NCBI GenBank assembly: GCA_001464255.1
Contig: LNFD01000264.1
Span: 1 to 8,997, forward strand
From: Actinomycetales bacterium Ga0077552
GTDB lineage: Bacteria; Actinomycetota; Actinomycetes; Actinomycetales; Microbacteriaceae
DNA: 8,997 nucleotides
Reading direction: 5' to 3'
In this document: positions 5,027 to 8,997 of the stretch, in pieces
Numbering within the stretch: the first letter of the stretch is position 1
Layout: every line of letters begins with the position of its first letter
The notes under the pieces: generated by a model
Told to the model about the DNA's origin: nothing
The model's database searches: none
What the model saw: the letters and a program-made list of their open reading frames with translations, nothing else
Position numbers and translations under genes: made by a program

Positions 5027-6808
5027 GTGAGTCCGACCTACCGCCGCGCCCCGCACGTGGGCACCTTCGCCGCGGAGCACCTCTCACCCTCGTACCCCGA
5101 GCGCGCCGCGCGGGGCACGGCCGACCGGTTGCGGGCCTGGCAGGCCGAGGCCCTCGACCGCTACTTCGAGACCGAGCCGCGCGACTTCCTCGCCGCCGCG
5201 ACGCCCGGCGCCGGCAAGACGACCTTCGCGCTGCGCCTCGCCGCCGAGCTGCTCGCGCGCCGCACGGTCGAGCGCGTGATCGTCGTCGCGCCGACCGAGC
5301 ACCTCAAGCGGCAGTGGGCCGATGCGGCGCACCGGGTGGGCATCCGGCTCGACCCCGCCTTCCGCAACGCGGGCCGCATCATCGGCCGTGCGTTCCACGG
5401 CGCCGCCGTGACCTATGCGCAGGTGGCGGCGCAGCCCTTCGTGCACCGCGCCCTCGTCGAGCAGGCGTCGACCCTCGTCATCCTCGACGAGGTGCACCAC
5501 GGCGGCGACGCGCTCAGTTGGGGCGACGCCATCCGCGAGGCCTACGAGGGGGCGACGCGGCGGCTCTCGCTCACGGGCACGCCGTTCCGCAGCGACACCG
5601 CGCCCATCCCGTTCGTGACGTACGTGCCCGATGCCGAGGGCATCCGCGTCTCGCACACCGACTACCAGTACGGGTACGGCCGTGCGCTGAGCGACGGCGT
5701 CGTGCGCCCCGTGCTCTTCCTCTCGTACGCGGGCCGCATGCGCTGGCGCACGACCTCGGGCGACGAGATGGAGGCCGTGCTCGGCCAGGCCGACACGGCC
5801 GACATCACCGCGCAGGCCTGGCGCACCGCCCTCGATCCGGGCGGCGAGTGGATGAGCGGCGTGCTGCGCGCCGCCGATACGCGCCTGACCGAGGTACGGC
5901 ACGCCATCCCGGATGCGGGCGGGCTCGTCATCGCGACCGATCAGGCCACGGCGCGCGCCTACGCGGGCCTGCTGACCTCCATCACGGGGGAGGAGCCCAC
6001 GGTCGTGCTGAGCGACGAGGCCGGGGCATCCGACCGCATCGCCGCGTTCGCCGAATCGGAGTCGCGGTGGCTCGTGGCCGTGCGCATGGTCTCCGAGGGC
6101 GTCGACGTGCCACGCCTGGCGGTCGGCGTCTACGCGACGAGTGCATCCACCCCGCTGTTCTTCGCCCAGGCGATCGGGCGCTTCGTCCGCGCGCGGCGCC
6201 GCGGCGAGACCGCCTCGATCTTCATCCCGAGCGTGCCCGCCATCCAGCGTCTCGCGAGCGAGCTCGAGCGCGAGCGCGACCACGCGCTCGACCGGGCGGG
6301 TGACGAGCTGCTCGACGACGCACTCATGGCCGAGACCGAGCGCGAGGAGAAGGCGAGCGAGAGCGAGCTCGCCGAGTTCACCTACCTCGCGCTCGAGTCG
6401 AGCGCGACCTTCGAGAAGGTGCTGTACGACGGCGACGAGTTCGGCGCGCTGTCTCCGGTCGGCAGCCTCGAAGAGCTCGACTTCCTCGGCCTGCCCGGAA
6501 TCCTCGAACCCGACCAGGTGCGCGAGGTGCTGAAGGCCCGCCACCAGCGGCAGCAGCGCCGGGCGGCCGAGCGGCCGGCGGGGGCCGCTCCGGCGGTGCA
6601 ACCGATGTACCGGTCGCTCAAGGAGCAGCGCACGCTGCTCAACAGCCTCGTCGGGCTGCGGGCCAAGCTCACCGGTCAGCCCCACGGCCACATCCACGCC
6701 GAGCTGCGCCGTCTCTGCGGCGGCCCCGCGGTCGGGCAGGCAACCGTGGCGCAGCTGCAGCTGCGCATCGAGCTGCTGCGGAAGCAGATGGCGAACGGTG
6801 GTGTCTGA
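5027..6808 (+). CDS. Superfamily II DEAD/DEAH-type helicase with C-terminal extension
   Basis: A 593-residue protein with superfamily II helicase motifs in order: an upstream Gln39 (LRAWQAEAL), Walker A ATPGAGKT (58-65), motif Ia VVAPTEHLKRQW (86-97), Walker B DEVH (154-157), motif III LTGTP (182-186), motif V RMVSEGVDVPRL (353-364) and motif VI QAIGRFVRAR (381-390). It should couple ATP hydrolysis to nucleic-acid remodelling; the DEVH box and layout resemble the UvrB/RecG/type III restriction group more than RNA-type DEAD proteins. Residues from about 405 to 593 are outside the helicase core: an acidic, helical stretch (408-450), then an Arg/Gln-rich linker (502-518) and a helical tail (527-590). 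I do not recognise that part. It follows dinB by 70 nt and precedes the PLP enzyme by 20 nt, so an operon with either is possible. No nuclease or methylase partner is present, so it is not an evident restriction system. Substrate unknown. Confidence 0.88.
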   Translation: MSPTYRRAPHVGTFAAEHLSPSYPERAARGTADRLRAWQAEALDRYFETEPRDFLAAATPGAGKTTFALRLAAELLARRTVERVIVVAPTEHLKRQWADAAHRVGIRLDPAFRNAGRIIGRAFHGAAVTYAQVAAQPFVHRALVEQASTLVILDEVHHGGDALSWGDAIREAYEGATRRLSLTGTPFRSDTAPIPFVTYVPDAEGIRVSHTDYQYGYGRALSDGVVRPVLFLSYAGRMRWRTTSGDEMEAVLGQADTADITAQAWRTALDPGGEWMSGVLRAADTRLTEVRHAIPDAGGLVIATDQATARAYAGLLTSITGEEPTVVLSDEAGASDRIAAFAESESRWLVAVRMVSEGVDVPRLAVGVYATSASTPLFFAQAIGRFVRARRRGETASIFIPSVPAIQRLASELERERDHALDRAGDELLDDALMAETEREEKASESELAEFTYLALESSATFEKVLYDGDEFGALSPVGSLEELDFLGLPGILEPDQVREVLKARHQRQQRRAAERPAGAAPAVQPMYRSLKEQRTLLNSLVGLRAKLTGQPHGHIHAELRRLCGGPAVGQATVAQLQLRIELLRKQMANGGV

Positions 6809-6816
6809 CCACGGGG

Positions 6817-6828
6817 CATGATGGGGGC
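6817..6828 (+). promoter_or_regulatory. Probable -10 element of a leaderless promoter for the PLP enzyme
   Basis: CATGAT (6817-6822) matches four of six -10 positions and is followed by exactly 6 nt (GGGGGC) before the GTG at 6829, placing the transcription start on the start codon. The GGGGG itself is too close to the GTG to work well as a ribosome site. The alternative is read-through from the helicase gene 20 nt upstream. Confidence 0.4.
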
Positions 6829-7902
6829 GTGCGCGACACCCCCTACCTCGTGGTCGACGAGACCCTGCTCGAGACCAACCTCGCGGCTATGGCCGCCCAC
6901 GCCCGCGCGCTCGGGGTCGCCCTGCGCCCGCACGCGAAGACGCACAAGACGCCCGAGATCGCGCACCGGCAGCTCGCCCACGGCGCGGTCGGCCTCACCG
7001 TGGCGACGGTCGGCGAGGCGGAGGTCTTCGCTGATGCCGGGGTCGACGACCTGTTCATCGCCTACCCGGTCTGGGCGGTCGGGCCGCGCGCGTCGCGCCT
7101 GCGCTCTCTTGCCGACCGGGTGCGGCTGCGCGTCGGCGCCGACTCGATCGAGGGCGTGCGGATGCTCACCGACGCCGTGCACGCCGGTCGCGGGGGCGCG
7201 CCCCCGCTCGCGATCGCGGTCGAGGTCGACAGCGGCCACCACCGCAGCGGGATCGCGCCCGAGCGGGCCGTCGAGGTCGCGGCCGCGGCGCTCGAGGCGG
7301 GGTTGCTCGTCGACGGCGTCTTCACCTTCCCGGGCCACTCGTACGGCTCGGGCGCGGCGGCCCCCGCGGCGGGCGACGAGGCCGCGGCCCTCGCGACAGC
7401 CCGCGATGCGCTCGTCGCTGCGGGCATCCAGTGCCCCGTCGTGAGCGGCGGGTCGACGCCGAGCGCCCGCGCGGCCGACGGCGGGGTGCTCACCGAGCTG
7501 CGGCCCGGCGTGTACCTGTTCGGCGACGCGCAGCAGTGGGAGCTCGACACGATCGAGCCGAGCACGATCGCGCTCAGCGCCCGGGCGACCGTCGTGAGCC
7601 GACGCCATGGCGTCGCGGTCGTGGATGCCGGGAGCAAGATCCTGGGCGCCGACCGCGCCGCCTATGCGAGCGGCTATGGCCGGCTGCTCGACTTTCCCGA
7701 CGCCCGCATCACCGCGCTCTCGGAGCACCACGCGACGATCACCTTCCCGCCCGACACCGTCGTGCCGGCGCTTGGCACGGTTCTGCGTGTCGTGCCGAAC
7801 CACGTCTGCAACGCCGTGAATCTCGTGGACGAACTCGTCGTCGAGCGCGACGGTGTCGATGTGGGCACGTGGGTGGTCGCGGCGCGCGGCCGCACCACCT
7901 GA
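6829..7902 (+). CDS. PLP-dependent D-serine dehydratase / D-threonine aldolase-like enzyme (alanine racemase N-terminal fold)
   Basis: A 357-residue fold-type III PLP enzyme. The N-terminal barrel carries RPHAKTHK (33-40), where Lys37 should hold PLP; the C-terminal beta domain ends with VPNHVCNAVN. There His325 and Cys327 lie at the metal site: eukaryotic D-serine dehydratases and the Delftia D-threo-3-hydroxyaspartate dehydratase bind metal through His and Cys (HxC), whereas D-threonine aldolase is reported to use His and Asp (HxD). The HxC here therefore favours a dehydratase on D-serine or a related 3-hydroxy D-amino acid, giving a 2-oxo acid and ammonia; this is inference from motif only. 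FTFPGHSYGS (165-174) and SGGSTPSA (206-213) are the expected phosphate-binding loops. It is cytoplasmic, with no signal peptide. The GTG start follows a -10-like box by 6 nt, and the end is covered by a strong hairpin. A role in D-amino-acid turnover is plausible. Confidence 0.88.
   Translation: MRDTPYLVVDETLLETNLAAMAAHARALGVALRPHAKTHKTPEIAHRQLAHGAVGLTVATVGEAEVFADAGVDDLFIAYPVWAVGPRASRLRSLADRVRLRVGADSIEGVRMLTDAVHAGRGGAPPLAIAVEVDSGHHRSGIAPERAVEVAAAALEAGLLVDGVFTFPGHSYGSGAAAPAAGDEAAALATARDALVAAGIQCPVVSGGSTPSARAADGGVLTELRPGVYLFGDAQQWELDTIEPSTIALSARATVVSRRHGVAVVDAGSKILGADRAAYASGYGRLLDFPDARITALSEHHATITFPPDTVVPALGTVLRVVPNHVCNAVNLVDELVVERDGVDVGTWVVAARGRTT
7872..7899 (+). terminator. GC-rich hairpin over the end of the PLP-enzyme gene, candidate terminator
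   Basis: GGTGGT (7872-7877), a bulged C, GCGGC (7879-7883), a GCGCG loop, GCCGC (7889-7893) and ACCACC (7894-7899) form an 11-bp stem. It ends just before the TGA at 7900-7902 and 9 nt from the stop of the convergent gene. There is no U-tract. Because it lies in coding sequence, codon constraint may explain part of it. Confidence 0.45.
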
Positions 7903-7908
7903 GCGTCG

Positions 7909-8736
7909 CTACAACCGGGCGCGGCGCGCGCGAACCCCGCAGTAGAGGCCGTAGGCGATGAGCCCGAGGCCGATGAGTACGAGCAGAGCGGCTCCGAACG
8001 GCAGCTGGGCAACCGATCGGAGGGCACCATCGAGACCCGAGGCCTCCGCGGGGTCGACCGTGACCGCCGTGATGATGAGCAGCACCCCGACGGCTGCGAG
8101 CGCGATGCCCTTGGCGATGTAGCCGACGGTTCCGAGCACGGTCACGGCCTTTCCGACCGCACCGCTCGGCGTGCGGATGTCGTCGAGGAAGCGACGGCGA
8201 ACGCCCTTGACCACGAAGTAGCCACCGATGCCGACGACAGCGAGGCCCGCGAGCCCGAGCACGACGATGCCGATCGGCGTCTGCACGAGGAAGGCGCTGA
8301 TCTCGCGCACGTCGTCGTCGGACTCGACGCGCCCGCCGAGCCCGATCGTGACCGCCGGAACCGCGAGGGCGCCGTAGGCCACCGCCTTCGCGGCGACGAG
8401 CAGGCCGCGGCGCACCTCGCCGTTGACGAGGTGCCCGAGCACGGCCTCGAGCAGCAGCCACAGGGCGAGGCACGCGAGGCCGGCGGCGATGACCCACACG
8501 AGCACGAACCCGCCCGGGGTGTCGGCGACGGCCCGGATCGCGCCGGCCGGGTCGGCGTCGTCGCCGGGGTTGCTCGCCCCCGTGGCGACCGCGATGGCGA
8601 GCACCCCCATGAGCACGTGCAGCAAGCCGTTGACCGCGAAGCCGGCACGCGCGGCCGTCTCGAACCAAGTGCTCTCGTGCACGGTGCGCGCGGCGGAGAG
8701 CAGTCGGCTGACGACTGTCGTTCGGGCGGAGGCCAT
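7909..8736 (-). CDS. DUF1206-family six-helix membrane protein
   Basis: A 275-residue integral membrane protein built from three copies of a two-helix unit. The first helix of each unit reads like ARAGFAVNGLLHVLMGVLAI (29-48), with counterparts at about 112-135 and 201-226. The second helix follows a short amphipathic stretch ending in TPGG, TPIG or LPFG (73-76, 153-156, 246-249), then about 20 hydrophobic residues. Six membrane segments lie near 31-52, 76-100, 112-135, 153-178, 198-226 and 247-267. This threefold pattern defines DUF1206, which is common in Actinobacteria and of unknown function. The middle unit is the most diverged. ATG 8736 is chosen because it lies 6 nt after a -10-like hexamer and 19 nt after the dnaE2 stop. 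The tail RARRARL should face the cytoplasm. It may be co-transcribed with dnaE2 or have its own leaderless promoter. Confidence 0.9.
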   Translation of the reverse strand: MASARTTVVSRLLSAARTVHESTWFETAARAGFAVNGLLHVLMGVLAIAVATGASNPGDDADPAGAIRAVADTPGGFVLVWVIAAGLACLALWLLLEAVLGHLVNGEVRRGLLVAAKAVAYGALAVPAVTIGLGGRVESDDDVREISAFLVQTPIGIVVLGLAGLAVVGIGGYFVVKGVRRRFLDDIRTPSGAVGKAVTVLGTVGYIAKGIALAAVGVLLIITAVTVDPAEASGLDGALRSVAQLPFGAALLVLIGLGLIAYGLYCGVRARRARL

Positions 8737-8748
8737 GGCCCCACAGTA
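8737..8748 (-). promoter_or_regulatory. Possible -10 element of a leaderless promoter for the DUF1206 gene
   Basis: On the minus strand TACTGT (8748 down to 8743) is followed by GGGGCC (6 nt) and then the ATG at 8736. The match to TATAAT is three of six, so the main argument is the spacing, which is the same as at two other starts. The GGGG is only 2 nt from the ATG, too close to be a standard ribosome site. Confidence 0.35.
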
Positions 8749-8755
8749 GGCCGGG

Positions 8756-8997
8756 CTAGCGGAAGTCGCGGCTCGGCATCGTGACGCGCAGGGGCAGCGA
8801 CTCGACGCGGTCGGCGACGATGTTGATGACGCCCTCGGCCGAGCGCTCGAGCGTGCCGCGCACGATGAGGGCGCGGCTCTCGCGCACCGTGCGGCGGTAG
8901 CGGCTCCACAGCCCCACTGAGCAGATCACATTGACGAGGCCCGTCTCGTCTTCGAGGTTGAGGAACGTGATGCCGCTCGCGGTCGCGGGCCGCTGGC
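8756..8997 (-). CDS. dnaE2: Error-prone DNA polymerase DnaE2, C-terminal part (runs off the window)
   Basis: Reading the minus strand from the window edge gives 80 residues to a TAG at 8756-8758, with no start inside the window. The sequence QRPATASGITFLNLEDETG, followed by LVNVICS, a Trp-Ser-Arg-Tyr-Arg-Arg segment, ALIVRGTLE, then NIVADRVESL and the terminal SRDFR, matches the C-terminal OB-fold domain of the DnaE family; the RPATASG..FLNLEDETG..NV block and the SRDF end are characteristic of DnaE2 (ImuC), the damage-inducible error-prone polymerase of Actinobacteria. In mycobacteria it works with ImuA' and ImuB in translesion synthesis; whether those genes lie nearby cannot be seen. The main alpha-type replicase DnaE1 also has this OB domain but ends differently. 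The DUF1206 gene begins 19 nt after this stop on the same strand. Confidence 0.88.
   Translation of the reverse strand, partial: QRPATASGITFLNLEDETGLVNVICSVGLWSRYRRTVRESRALIVRGTLERSAEGVINIVADRVESLPLRVTMPSRDFR

Noticed and set aside
5084..6697. A 537-codon open frame on the minus strand across the helicase gene
   Set aside because: Shadow frame of a GC-rich gene; composition is low-complexity Arg/Gly/Ala/Val-rich and no domain is seen. The same applies to long antisense frames at 1365-2540, 3874-4986 and 6676-7803 and the plus-strand frame 851-2434.
5027..6808. Helicase as part of a restriction or phage-defence system
   Set aside because: No nuclease, methylase or other defence gene lies nearby, and neighbours are dinB and a metabolic enzyme.

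Overview
This is a GC-rich (roughly 70% by eye) stretch of what looks like an ordinary high-GC actinobacterial chromosome. Dense coding, G/C-ending codons, several apparently leaderless starts, the DUF1206 protein and a dnaE2-type error-prone polymerase all fit Actinobacteria. The family Microbacteriaceae is my best guess from the overall look, not something proven here. There are no tRNAs, rRNAs, CRISPR arrays, transposases, integrases or phage genes, and I see no sign of recent transfer.

Layout, left to right. A LacI-type repressor (157-1179, +) overlaps by ATGA a secreted or membrane-anchored D-alanyl-D-alanine carboxypeptidase (1176-2423, +). An SGNH/GDSL hydrolase (2431-3192, -) converges on the carboxypeptidase, with a small hairpin between them. 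Divergent from the hydrolase is a small three-helix GlsB/YeaQ-type membrane protein (3363-3620, +) with a recognisable promoter, a strong ribosome binding site and a perfect 16-bp palindrome upstream. Then come DNA polymerase IV (3706-4956, +), a superfamily II helicase (5027-6808, +) and a PLP-dependent D-serine dehydratase / D-threonine aldolase-like enzyme (6829-7902, +). Converging from the right are a six-helix DUF1206 membrane protein (7909-8736, -) and, behind it, the C-terminal 80 residues of the error-prone polymerase DnaE2 (8756 to beyond the window, -).

How the genes relate. The regulator and carboxypeptidase are translationally coupled and probably one transcript, which is unusual because LacI regulators normally sit with sugar genes. 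Two translesion polymerases lie within 4 kb of each other, with a helicase between them; this could be a loose DNA-damage neighbourhood, but no LexA-type box is visible near dinB. The rest looks like housekeeping and cell-envelope functions.

I found no obviously new multi-gene system. The most interesting signals are non-coding: a 60-nt nested inverted repeat right before dinB that contains a possible 5-codon leader ORF overlapping the dinB start by ATGA; a regular 6-nt distance between a -10-like hexamer and several start codons (leaderless signature); the palindrome upstream of the GlsB-like gene; and a strong window-wide preference for GGATGC/GCATCC over GGACGC/GCGTCC that runs against the GC bias.
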